Shown here: piece by piece, positions 7,182 to 15,100 of the stretch | How the letters are laid out: every line of letters begins with the position of its first letter | How positions within the stretch are numbered: the first letter of the stretch is position 1 | From: Prevotella sp. | GTDB taxonomy: Bacteria > Bacteroidota > Bacteroidia > Bacteroidales > Bacteroidaceae | Length of the DNA: 33,173 bases | Assembly: GCA_017508965.1 (NCBI GenBank) | Contig: JAFWQT010000145.1 | Location: 1 to 33,173 of the forward strand | Direction: 5' to 3' | Translations under genes and position numbers: made by a program | Notes under the pieces: model-generated | Told to the model about the DNA's origin: nothing | Databases searched by the model: none | The model's input: only the letters and a program-made list of their open reading frames with translations

Positions 7182-8567
7182 TCATATACATGCTACTTTA
7201 TAGATGTTTCCTGTTCTGGTATGATTTACTTCTGCCATCATGGCTTTCAGGCAACGCCCCATTTCATGGTAGATGTTAGCGGTGGGTCTATAGTTTGGGA
7301 ACTTTTCTTGCAACCTTTTCAATATCTCTGTGAGCGACATCCACTCGCCTTGACTACTGTCTGCTTTTATGATAGCACGGAGCATCTCTGGTAGTGAGCT
7401 GACCTCGCGGAAACGTTCGTTCTGTTCCATCAGCTGCGCGGTCTGCTGGTCGTCGAGCCAGAAGGGGCGGCCGTCGCGGAGTTCGGCCAGCAGCTGGGCG
7501 TAGAACTGGGGGTGATTGATGGGTGTGAGGAAGTCTATCTTGCCTGTGACGTTGACGCAGAGATAGCGGCGGGAGCCTGTCGCATCGACTAGCGGACGGT
7601 CGCTGTTGGTGGTTGCGATGAACGAGGCGAAGCGGCGGCGCATCTCCAGATGGGAAGCAAAGGGCAGGCGCATGTCGATATCGTTTTGTGAGATGAGGAA
7701 CTTCAGCAGGGGATGTTGCGAGCGCGTAAATTTATCGAATTCATCGATGTTTATCAGTGCTCGGCCCGACATGGCCAGTGCCACGGAGGTTTCGCTCTTC
7801 AGGTTCATGTTCTCTGCATAGTAGGGGCGCAGCTCTTGGGGCAGGAGGATGCGGCAGAAGCTGGTCTTGCCGGTGCCCTGGCGGCCTGTGAGCAGTGGAA
7901 CAAGTGCGTTGCCATGGTTGCGGTCGCGCCCTATCCAGCAGGCCACCATACCCAGCAGCCATGTGTGGAAGAAGGGCTGAAAGTTGGGCGTGTCGGTGGG
8001 GATGCGGGCAGAGAGCGGACTTATGCGGTCGGTGCCGTCCCATTGCGGCAGCTGCGTCAGATAGTCTTCGATGGGGTTGTAGTGTGCAATCTCGCGCGAG
8101 TTGATATAGCGTGCCAGGTCGCGGTCCCACGACTTCAGTCCGGCAGCCAGTGCATGGATGGTCATTGAGTTTTGGTCTTCTTTCTCGATGGTGCGGAACG
8201 TGTCGCCCGGGATGTCTTTCCGCCGGAACTCCGCCTGGTGGGTGAGGATGTTCATGCGCAGGTCGTAGTAGGTGTCGATGAAATGGCGTGTGCCCCACAC
8301 CAGCAGACTGTTCCTGTTGACGTGTCGCATCGGGTCGCCCTTGCGCTTTGCCAATCGTTTGTAGGTACTGCTGAAGATGCGTTTCACGAGTTCCATGTCG
8401 GTGTTCAGGTCGGGCCGGTAGCTCGTCTTGCGGATGGCATTGGCCAGCGGGATGTCGCTCTCACGGCAATAGACGGCCAGTGAGCAGAGCATGCGTTCGG
8501 CCTCCTCGCCGTCGGTGGCCATGAGATGACTGTCGAGTGCCTTGTCCAGGCAGAACTGGAAGACCAT
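7182..8567 (-). CDS. VirE/VapE-type P-loop NTPase (primase-helicase C-terminal part)
   Basis: 461 residues from the first ATG after an in-frame TAG. Motifs match the virulence-associated protein E family: YNPIEDYLTQLPQWDGTDRI before the ATPase, Walker A GRQGTGKTS at residues 228-236, Walker B LINIDEFD with Asp275-Glu276, then FIATTNSD and GSRRYL, which look like sensor and arginine motifs. In Bacteroidetes this domain is usually carried by one long protein together with the BT4734/BF3469 N-terminal domain. That domain is encoded directly upstream in the same frame (8631-9278), separated only by the TAG at 8631-8633 and 20 further codons before ATG 8567. So this is either the back half of a nonsense-mutated gene or a separately restarted protein. 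The family belongs to replication modules of mobile elements and phages. It ends 5 nt from the last octamer of the AATATCAC cluster. Confidence 0.85.
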   Translation of the reverse strand: MVFQFCLDKALDSHLMATDGEEAERMLCSLAVYCRESDIPLANAIRKTSYRPDLNTDMELVKRIFSSTYKRLAKRKGDPMRHVNRNSLLVWGTRHFIDTYYDLRMNILTHQAEFRRKDIPGDTFRTIEKEDQNSMTIHALAAGLKSWDRDLARYINSREIAHYNPIEDYLTQLPQWDGTDRISPLSARIPTDTPNFQPFFHTWLLGMVACWIGRDRNHGNALVPLLTGRQGTGKTSFCRILLPQELRPYYAENMNLKSETSVALAMSGRALINIDEFDKFTRSQHPLLKFLISQNDIDMRLPFASHLEMRRRFASFIATTNSDRPLVDATGSRRYLCVNVTGKIDFLTPINHPQFYAQLLAELRDGRPFWLDDQQTAQLMEQNERFREVSSLPEMLRAIIKADSSQGEWMSLTEILKRLQEKFPNYRPTANIYHEMGRCLKAMMAEVNHTRTGNIYKVACI

Positions 8568-8630
8568 GCGCTCGGTCTGTTCCTGGTTGCGTCCGGGGAG
8601 CAGTTTGCCATGGGGCTCGGTCTGGGCATC

Positions 8631-9278
8631 CTACCTCTGCATCATCCGGCGGACAGTCGGTGAGTAAGGGCTGTGCAACGTCTGGTAGAAGGGGGTGGCG
8701 TGCTCGTTAAAATAGGCCTCGGGGTCGTGGCTCAGCGAGCACAGCTGCAGTGGAGAAGGGTCGATGAAATCGGGCATTTTGTGCAGTTGAGCAGCGTAAA
8801 ACTGGCTCACGCTGCGGAACGCGTCGCGCATGGCTGCGGCATTATCATCGTAGCCAGGAGCCTCGAACTTGACTATGATTTTCAGTGAACGGTCATCATA
8901 GCCGATGAAAGCGATGTAGGTGAGCGGCAGGTCGGCGGCAGCGTTCCTCAGGAGCGTAGCCTCGCGGTAGTCTTTCAGCTTGCTCACCTCTATCAACAGG
9001 AGCCGGTTCTCGCAGGCAACGACGGGGTGGTAGCCGTGAAGGCTCACGAAGTTGTTGCCGTCGGTGCGTTCCAGTTCTGCTCCGAAGCATAGTGCAGGCA
9101 GTTCGGTGTTAACGCGTGGCAGTTCCACTTTTTCTCCTTTCATCATGGGATAGATTTCGCGGAACTCGCCGATTTGCCTGCTGTACTTGTCGCTTCGCAC
9201 GAGGTTGATGAGTTCTTTCGGGGTGAGCCATGTGGTGGTGACTCGGCCTTTCGATGGTTTTAATACTGTGATTTTCAT
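8631..9278 (-). CDS. BT4734/BF3469-type VirE N-terminal domain protein, ended by TAG
   Basis: 215 residues starting MKITVLKPSKGRVTTTWLTP. It contains a GYHPVVACENRLLLIEVSKL core, IAFIGYDDRSLKIIVKFE and, near the end, DPSPLQLCSLSHDPEAYFNEHA. The last is the signature stretch of the BT4734-like (VirE_N) domain, a group that has been linked to primase-like palm domains; that link is recalled, not tested. The reading frame is interrupted by TAG at 8631-8633 and continues open in the same frame into the VirE ATPase gene (next codons encode DAQTEPHGKLLPGRNQEQTE). Without the stop the product would be 699 residues, about the usual size of the fused protein. A CAG-to-TAG change is one simple explanation. 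It is transcribed from the promoter at 9377-9412. Confidence 0.8.
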   Translation of the reverse strand: MKITVLKPSKGRVTTTWLTPKELINLVRSDKYSRQIGEFREIYPMMKGEKVELPRVNTELPALCFGAELERTDGNNFVSLHGYHPVVACENRLLLIEVSKLKDYREATLLRNAAADLPLTYIAFIGYDDRSLKIIVKFEAPGYDDNAAAMRDAFRSVSQFYAAQLHKMPDFIDPSPLQLCSLSHDPEAYFNEHATPFYQTLHSPYSPTVRRMMQR

Positions 9279-9308
9279 GATATTTTGGTTTTGGTTTGGA
9301 TTAACTAG

Positions 9309-9347
9309 GCGGTTTTTCTGCGGTGCGACCGCAGAACACCTGACGGC
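9309..9347. repeat. TCTGCGGT hairpin element, copy 1
   Basis: Stem TCTGCGGT/ACCGCAGA (9317-9324 and 9328-9335) with a 3-nt loop, followed by ACACCTGACGGCC. It lies in the 5' leader of the VirE-type gene, reversed relative to that transcript. The same element recurs at 10622-10656, 15311-15349 and 16597-16627. Confidence 0.8.
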
Positions 9348-9376
9348 CTGGGGGCGGCCTGTGGGTATAAACTTTG

Positions 9377-9412
9377 CAAAGATATATAGGGAGCGTCCAG
9401 TGAGTTTGGACG
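9377..9412 (-). promoter_or_regulatory. Promoter of the VirE-type gene with a palindromic operator
   Basis: The -7 box TATCTTTG is at 9377-9384 on the minus strand. There is no TTG at the expected -33 position; instead a palindrome CGTCCA-AACTCAC-TGGACG occupies 9394-9412, ending 9 nt before the -7 box. The M15 peptidase promoter has the same palindrome at the same spacing and orientation. Replacement of the -33 element suggests an activator or a repressor site. The leader is about 90 nt and contains a TCTGCGGT hairpin. Confidence 0.65.
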
Positions 9413-9455
9413 GAAAGGAAAAATTTCATGGCGGGTGAAATTTTGTTGGAAATGC

Positions 9456-9486
9456 TTGCGGGGACAGGGGTTTTGTGGTATTTTTG
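9456..9486 (+). promoter_or_regulatory. Predicted promoter of the WYL regulator gene
   Basis: TTG at 9456-9458, a 20-nt spacer, then TATTTTTG at 9479-9486, matching the Bacteroidetes TAnnTTTG box. It gives a leader of about 30 nt to the ATG at 9525 and is divergent from the VirE-type promoter. Confidence 0.6.
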
Positions 9487-9524
9487 CAGGAAAATGTGTT
9501 ATAAACCAATGAATGTAAGAGATT

Positions 9525-10607
9525 ATGCATAACAAGAACTATAGTTTGAGACTGGTGCTGATTGACCGCTGTCTGAGGAAGCCGTATGGGGCCTCGGTGA
9601 AGGAGATGATGGATTTCATCAACAGCTATTTTGAGGAGAGGGGGATGAATCCGGTCAGGTCGAAGCAGACGATACAGAACGACCTGGTGCAGCTGGAGAA
9701 CGACTACTATACGACCATCGAGCGGCGGAAGGTGGGGCATAACGTGCTTTACCGCTATGAGGACCGCAGTTTCTCGATAACGAACAGCGACCTGACGGAG
9801 GAGGATTTCAGGCGGATGGACCGGCTGATGCGGCAGTTCAACTATGCAGGGTATCACTTTCTGCATCCTGTGGCCGAGGCTATCGAGCGGAAATATGCGC
9901 TGAAGATTGTGTATGGGAAGTTCGGGGAGGAGAAGCCTCGCGCGCGCGTCGTGTACCCTTATTATATATTGCCCTATCATGAGCGGTGGTATCTGCTGGC
10001 ATGGAACGTGCCGCGCCAGAAGTTGTCGGTGTTCGGGATGGACCGGATGGTCAGTGTGGAGCGTGCCGACACGGAGGAGTTCCGCGAGATGGAGGGGAAC
10101 CCTGCGGATTATTTCAAGGATATGGTGGGTGTGACGCGCCGGGAGGGTGATGTGCCGCAGGAGGTGCGGTTGCGTGTGGCTAAAGAGGAGCTGAACTACA
10201 TACGGACGCGGAAAATCCATGAGAGTCAGGAGCTGGTAGGCATCGACGGGGACTGGGCGGAGCTGCGCCTGAACGTGATTGTGAACTATGAGCTGGAGCA
10301 GGAACTGTTGCAGTATGGGGAGAAGGTGATGGTGGTGAGTCCCCAGGAGTTGAGGGAAAGGATGAGGGAAAGGTTGGAGAAGGCGGTGTGGGGGAATAAC
10401 GATAACGTTAACGGTAACGATAACCCTAACGATAACGATGACGATAACGATGACGATAACGATGACGATGACGAAAACGATGACGATGACGATGACGAAA
10501 ACGATAACGATGACGATGACGAAAACGATAACGATGACGATAACGCTAACGCTAACGATAACGATGACGAAAACGATAACGATAACGTTAACCCTAACGT
10601 TAACTAG
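9525..10607 (+). CDS. WYL-domain transcriptional regulator with a repeat-derived acidic tail
   Basis: A 360-residue protein. Residues 1-75 form a winged-helix region (VKEMMDFINSYFEERGM...SKQTIQNDLVQLENDYY). Residues about 110-215 are the WYL domain, with VYPYYILPYHERWYLLAWN carrying the family motif region and FGMDRMVSVE. A WCX-like extension runs to about residue 290. WYL proteins are ligand-responsive regulators, often next to defence or mobile genes. The final 69 residues (10398-10604) come from a perfectly phased AACGAT-type hexamer array and read as Asn-Asp, Asp-Asp and Asp-Glu dipeptides, giving a very acidic, probably disordered tail. The normal end is likely near residue 291 (KAVWG). 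The 3' end overlaps the convergent YdcF-like gene by 8 nt, both stops lying in repeat sequence. It is divergent from the VirE-type gene, which it may regulate. Confidence 0.88.
   Translation: MHNKNYSLRLVLIDRCLRKPYGASVKEMMDFINSYFEERGMNPVRSKQTIQNDLVQLENDYYTTIERRKVGHNVLYRYEDRSFSITNSDLTEEDFRRMDRLMRQFNYAGYHFLHPVAEAIERKYALKIVYGKFGEEKPRARVVYPYYILPYHERWYLLAWNVPRQKLSVFGMDRMVSVERADTEEFREMEGNPADYFKDMVGVTRREGDVPQEVRLRVAKEELNYIRTRKIHESQELVGIDGDWAELRLNVIVNYELEQELLQYGEKVMVVSPQELRERMRERLEKAVWGNNDNVNGNDNPNDNDDDNDDDNDDDDENDDDDDDENDNDDDDENDNDDDNANANDNDDENDNDNVNPNVN
10398..10604 (+). repeat. Hexamer array encoding the WYL protein tail
   Basis: About 34 consecutive 6-bp units: AACGAT, AACGTT, AACGGT, AACCCT, GACGAT, GACGAA and AACGCT. 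Variation is confined to unit positions 1 and 4-6, so the frame always reads AAC/GAC/AAA plus a GNT-, GNA- or CNT-type codon and never a stop. Arrays of this kind change length easily by slippage; a whole-unit change would preserve the frame. Confidence 0.9.
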
Positions 10608-11547
10608 GGCTTACAATAGGGTGTTTTTCTGCGGTACGACCGCAGAACACCTGACGACTCCCCTCCCTGCGGGGGAGGGGCTGGGGGAGAGGCTTCTCCC
10701 TCCCTAAGCAGGGAGGGTTGGGGTGGGTCTTATAATAGGCGAAGCCGATGAATTCGTGGATGAGGGACTGCCAGTCGCGGATGACGTGGAGGGAGGGGAG
10801 CCAGTAGCCTTCCTTGCCTTTTACCTTGACGATGCAGTCGGTGACGTAAGGGTCGGCCGTGATGCCTTCTTGCTGGAAGGCCATCAGGGCGCGGCGCATG
10901 TGGGTGGAGGTGGTGATGAGGAGAGGGGAGACCCACCCCTGCCCTCCCTGTTTAGGGAGGGAGTCCAATTCCGCAGTAGACATTTGGCATGTTTGTGAGC
11001 CCTCCCTAAGCAGGGAGGGTTGGGGTGGGTCTTTTAGCAATTGTTTTATATATACGGCATTTTCGTGGGTGGTGGTGGCTTTGGTTTCCAGGATGATGTC
11101 TTGGCGGGGGATGCCTAGGCGGACCAGGTAGTCGGTCATGGCCTGGGGGTTGCCGCTCTGTTTGGCGGGGTCTTCGCGCTGGATGATGCTGCCGTCGGAG
11201 GCGATGACAAGTTTGCGGATGATGCCTTTATGGTAGAGCTGGATGCCTTCGGTGAGACGGTCGGCATTGCCGCCGAACTCGGGGCGGTTGCGTTCCCAGT
11301 CCCAATAGCTGAAACCGCCGAGGACAATGCCGTACTGGTAGGTTTTGCCCTTGGGAACGAACCAGGGGTAACCTTCGCTCCATTTCTTGGCAGCTATCTC
11401 GTAGATGGGTTCTAAGCTGAAGAAGAGGGCGAAGAAGAGGGCGAGTGCAGCGAATGTCCACTTCCATCGTTTGCGGTGGCGGCAGAGCCATGCGGCTACG
11501 ATGAGAAGGAACACGTAGAATGCGGGGGAGCATATCAGTAGTTTCAT
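10600..11547 (-). CDS. YdcF/ElyC/SanA-like (DUF218) protein with repeat insertions
   Basis: 315 residues from ATG 11545-11547, chosen because the promoter at 11553-11584 lies immediately upstream; an ATG at 11583 would lie inside that promoter. The N-terminus has two hydrophobic segments (residues about 4-20 and 30-45). The DUF218 core follows: YGIVLGGF, GNADRLTEGIQLYHKG, KLVIASDGS and the ATTTHENAVY motif. The family acts at the cell envelope; a precise reaction is not known. Two palindromic repeats are inserted in frame in mid-protein (KDPPQPSLLREG and [13 protein letters not shown]) just before PLLITTSTHMRRA. After the probable native end FAYYK the last 42 residues are wholly repeat-encoded, from two CCCTCCCT elements and one TCTGCGGT hairpin. 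The core motifs look intact, so the protein may still fold. Confidence 0.8.
   Translation of the reverse strand: MKLLICSPAFYVFLLIVAAWLCRHRKRWKWTFAALALFFALFFSLEPIYEIAAKKWSEGYPWFVPKGKTYQYGIVLGGFSYWDWERNRPEFGGNADRLTEGIQLYHKGIIRKLVIASDGSIIQREDPAKQSGNPQAMTDYLVRLGIPRQDIILETKATTTHENAVYIKQLLKDPPQPSLLREGSQTCQMSTAELDSLPKQGGQGWVSPLLITTSTHMRRALMAFQQEGITADPYVTDCIVKVKGKEGYWLPSLHVIRDWQSLIHEFIGFAYYKTHPNPPCLGREKPLPQPLPRREGSRQVFCGRTAEKHPIVSPS
10622..10656. repeat. TCTGCGGT hairpin element, copy 2
   Basis: Stem TCTGCGGT/ACCGCAGA (10628-10635 and 10639-10646) with loop ACG, followed by ACACCTGACGA. It begins 15 nt after the WYL stop codon and encodes VFCGRTAEKH near the end of the YdcF-like protein on the other strand. 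Confidence 0.8.
10657..10730. repeat. Two tandem CCCTCCCT palindromic elements
   Basis: The first copy (10657-10692) has arms CCCCTCCC/GGGGAGGGG around TGCG. The second (10696-10730) has CCCTCCCT/AGGGAGGG around AAGC and the GGGGTGGGTCT tail. Both are read through by the YdcF-like gene on the minus strand as PNPPCLGREKPLPQPLPRRE. Confidence 0.85.
10929..11032. repeat. Inverted pair of CCCTCCCT elements inside the YdcF-like gene
   Basis: One copy at 10929-10965 (tail to the left) and one at 11000-11032 (tail to the right) flank about 34 bp, forming a roughly 100-bp inverted repeat inside a coding region. Each is in frame, but they are read in different frames relative to the element ([13 protein letters not shown] and DPPQPSLLREG). 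Confidence 0.85.
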
Positions 11548-11552
11548 GGGGG

Positions 11553-11584
11553 CAAAGATACGATTAAGTGAGAGAAAAACCAAA
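11553..11584 (-). promoter_or_regulatory. Predicted promoter of the YdcF-like gene, nearly leaderless
   Basis: TTTG on the minus strand at 11581-11584, a 20-nt spacer, then TATCTTTG at 11553-11560. The start codon is at 11545-11547, only 5 nt from the -7 box, so the mRNA would start at or within a nucleotide or two of the ATG. Confidence 0.55.
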
Positions 11585-11762
11585 TTTTATTTGAATTTTT
11601 ATCTTTCCCACTTTCGTGGCCGATGACCGTTGGTTCCGAGCGTGAGTATCTTTACGGCTCGAAGAGACGTAAAGTTAGTGCAAATGAAGGGAAAAACCAA
11701 AACTATTTAATTGAACACAAAGACACAAAGGCACAAAGAATTAACAAAAACTGGATGAAAAC

Positions 11763-11893
11763 CTCTATTCTGTAAGGCATCCATGCTTGCACGGCTGCGT
11801 CAAAAGCACTCCATCTGCATCCTGCAAGCAAAGACCCACCCCAGCCCTCCCTGTTTAGGGAGGGGGATGACGGGTCTGACTTTACAGAAAAGA
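11763..11893. mobile_element. MITE-like 131-bp element, copy 2
   Basis: The left end CTCTATTCTGTAAGG (11763-11777) and right end CTTTACAGAAAAGA (11880-11893) match the ends of the element at 6183-6314, and the lengths differ by one base. The core differs: here it holds a CCCTCCCT palindrome (11832-11866) instead of the 23-bp palindrome. Flanks of both copies contain GAACACAAAGACA blocks and hexamer arrays. Confidence 0.5.
11832..11866. repeat. CCCTCCCT palindromic element in MITE-like copy 2
   Basis: Reverse orientation: AGACCCACCCCAGCC then CCTCCCTGTTTAGGGAGG. It forms the core of the 131-bp element. Confidence 0.85.
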
Positions 11894-11915
11894 ATAACAT
11901 TTTAAACCTTTCATC

Positions 11916-11939
11916 AACGATAACGTTAAATTAACGATG
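11916..11939. repeat. Short AACGAT-type hexamer array
   Basis: AACGATAACGTTAAATTAACGAT, a degenerate run of the hexamer family, 22 nt after the MITE-like element. Confidence 0.6.
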
Positions 11940-12029
11940 TCAATAGTGGTAACATAATTAGTTCTACACTCGATTTTAAAGCAAATATGAGCATAACTGA
12001 ATAATGCATTTAATCTTGAAACCTGAATC

Positions 12030-12058
12030 TTGAAACGTTTCAACAGGATTAAACTTTG
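12030..12058 (+). promoter_or_regulatory. Possible promoter and operator of the outer-membrane barrel gene
   Basis: The perfect 14-bp palindrome TTGAAACGTTTCAA (12030-12043) overlaps a possible -33 TTG, and AAACTTTG at 12051-12058 is a near-match to the -7 box. The spacing (18 nt) and the box are not ideal, so this is tentative. Confidence 0.35.
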
Positions 12059-12100
12059 GGAGGTTTTTTACGTCATAATAATTGACAAATCGAAAAATAT

Positions 12101-15100
12101 ATGAGAAGGATTATCCTCCTTAGTCTTGTTTGGGTGATGGCAACCCAGGGATGGGGACAAAACAGACAGATTTCTGGACAAGTGGTTGACCGCGACACGA
12201 AAGATCCGATACCACAGGTGACTATTCAGCTGCTCTCGGCTGCTGATTCGGCATTTGTGGCGGGTGCGCTGACGGATGATGACGGAGCGTTCCGGTTGAA
12301 TGCTACGGGCAATGGGCGCTATATCCTGCGCTTTACGAGCGTGGGCTATCAGCGTGAGCATAAGAATGTTACGCTGAAGGATACGACCAACGTGAACCTG
12401 GGGACGGTGGTGATGGGCGCCGATGCCATTATGCTGAAGAATACCACCGTGACGGCACAGGCCGCCCGCGTGACCGTGGTGGAGGATACGACCATCTATA
12501 ATGCGGCCGCCTATCGCACGCCCGAGGGGTCGGTGGTGGAGGAACTGGTGAAGAAACTGCCGGGTGCCGAAGTGAGCGACGACGGTTCGGTGACCATCAA
12601 CGGTAAAAAAGTGAAGAAGATAAAGGTGGACGGAAAGGAATTCATGACCGGCGATACGAAAACGGCCATGAAAAACCTGCCGACCTCGATTGTTGACAAG
12701 GTGAAGACCTATGACGAGCGGAGCGATTTGGCCCGTATCACGGGAATAGAAGACGACGATGAGTCCACCGTGTTGGATTTCGCACTGAAGGAAGGCATGC
12801 ACCGGGGCACGTTCGGCAATGTTGACCTCGGCGTGGGCACCAAGAAACGCTATTCGGAGAGAGCGATGGGGTCGTATATGAACCAGAAGATGCGAGTGGT
12901 AGGCCTCGGTTCGGCCAATAACGTGGGCGACCGCGGTTTTCCGGGCGGTGGCGGCGGCGGCCGGTTCGGCGGCGGCCAAAACGGACTGAACGCCTCGAAG
13001 ATGTTAGGATTGAACTTCAACCGCGAGAGCGGACAGAAGAAAGGAGGGCGGGGGAGTGCCCTGCAGTTTGACGGTTCGCTGCTGTGGAACCATAACGACG
13101 GCGACCGGCAGTCGGCCACCTCAACGCAGAACTTCGTGGCTACGGCAAGTGCCTTCTCGAACAGTCTTTCGCAGAACTTCTCGCGCAATAACAGTCTGCA
13201 GGGACAGATGAGGCTGGAATGGCAGCCCGACACCGTGTGGAACGTGAGCATGAGGGCCAACGTGAACTATTCGAACAACGACGGCCGCTCCACGAGTCAG
13301 GATGCCAGTTACAACATGAACCCCTACGACCAGGACGGCATCACCGACCCGCTGGCACAACAGGATGAGCTGGAGCAGATAGACAAGATGATGGTGAACG
13401 CGCGCGACAACAACTCGGTGAGCTACTCGGACAACCTGTCGGCCAACATCTCGACGATGGTGAACTACAAGCTGAACCAATACGGACGCAACGTGACGGT
13501 GCGCGGCGACGTAGGCTACGGGAACAACGAAAGCAAGAACCTCTCGGAGAACGAGGTGGAGCTCTATCAGGTGAAGAACTACCTGGAGACGGGTGACTCA
13601 ACGTATGTGACACGCCGCTACAACCTGACGCCCACTAAGAACTGGAACTACTCGCTGCAGGCCACCTACAGCGAGCCCCTCACACGGCGGATGTTCCTGC
13701 AGTTCAACTATCAGTTCCGCTACCGCTACAACAAGAGCGACCGCTCTACCTACGACTTCTCGAGTAACAATCCGCTGATGATGGGCACCATTTTCGGACC
13801 AAACCAGCCCGGTTCGCTGCTCGATGCCTGGAACGAGCGATACGGCGGATGGGACAGCTATTTCACGCCGCTGGGGCATCCGGTGGAGTATTATGAGAGT
13901 GAGTCGCTGAGCCGTTTCTCGGAATATAAGAACTATATCCACGACCTGCGCGTGACGTTGCGCGTCATCCAGGAGAAATACCAGCTGAACATTGGTGTGC
14001 TGATGCAGCCGCAGCGCACCCATTTCGTGCAGCGTTACTATGGGCATGATGCCGACACCGTGCGCAACGTGCTGAACGTAGCGCCCACCATGACCTTCCG
14101 CTACCGGTGGAACCGGCAGAAGCAGCTGCGCCTGGAATACCGCGGCAGCAGCAGTCAGCCGTCGATGGGCGACCTGCTGGACATCACCGACGACTCGAAC
14201 CCGCTGGATGTGACGAAGGGTAACCCGGGACTGAAGCCCTCGTTCACCCATCGTTTCAACCTGCGTTTCAACAACTTCATACAGAGTCATACACGGTTCA
14301 TCAATGCCAATGCCTCGTGGAGCACCACGCTCAACTCTATATCTAATATGGTGACCTACAATCCGCTGACGGGCGGGCGTCTCACACAGCCCGAGAATAT
14401 CAACGGCAACTGGAACGCCTCGGCCGGCATCACCTATAACCAGGCTATCGACTCGGCCGGAGTGTGGAACATATCGACGGCCACCAACTACAACTACAAC
14501 CACTATGTGGGCTATGTGTCGCTGCAGAGGAATGCCTCGTCGGAGCGTAACACCACCTACACCAGCAGCATTTCGGAACGTCTGCAGCTGAGCATGCGCA
14601 AGGACTGGTATGAGGTGACGCTCGACGGTTCGTGTAGCTACAACCACACGCGTAACCTGTTGCAGGAGACGGGCAACCTTAACACCTGGCAGTTCAGCTA
14701 TGGAGGTTCGCTGAACCTGTATGCACCGTGGGGCATGAGTCTTTCGACCGATATGCACAACCAGAGCCGGCGGGGATACAGTGATGCCACGCTGAACACC
14801 AACGAGCTGATATGGAATGCGCAGATTTCGCAGAGTTTCCTGAAGGGCAGACCGCTGACGGTGATGCTGCAGTTCTACGATATCCTGAATGAGATGAGCA
14901 ACTTCTCGAGAAGCATCAATGCGATGCGCCGGAGCGACACCTCTTATAATAGTATTAACTCGTATGCCATGCTGCATGTGGTGTACAGGATGAACGTGTT
15001 CGGTTCGCGCGAAGCCCGCCGTGGTATGCGCGGCAGAAACTTCGGAGGATTCCCCGGAATGCCTGATGGTGGCGGCGGCCGTGGTGGTCGTGGCGGCTTC

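Larger units (their letters stand above)
11585..12100. other. Gene-free stretch before the outer-membrane barrel gene
   Basis: No gene seen. It contains a TTTAATTGAACACAAAGACACAAAG block (11705-11729) like those near 6010 and 6068, a MITE-like element (11763-11893) with a CCCTCCCT palindrome inside it, a short hexamer array (11916-11939), and the promoter region of the following gene with a TTGAAACGTTTCAA palindrome. Confidence 0.6.

Noticed and set aside
8405..8629. 74-codon ORF bridging the TAG in the VirE-type gene, as possible frameshift evidence
   Set aside because: The two VirE halves are in the same frame on either side of the TAG, so no frameshift is needed; this ORF is an alternative frame without motifs.
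10622..11032. Palindromic elements considered as rho-independent terminators
   Set aside because: They occur inside coding regions and in both orientations, lack consistent U-runs and share long conserved flanks, so they are better described as a dispersed repeat family, though some intergenic copies could still act as terminators.
11640..11680. Possible small RNA or tRNA-like structure near the YdcF-like promoter
   Set aside because: No cloverleaf, CCA end or strong stem could be drawn; only scattered short complementarities.
13598..14977. 459-codon minus-strand ORF inside the outer-membrane barrel gene
   Set aside because: It is antisense to a clear barrel protein, has low-complexity His/Arg/Val-rich translation, no recognised domain and no promoter.
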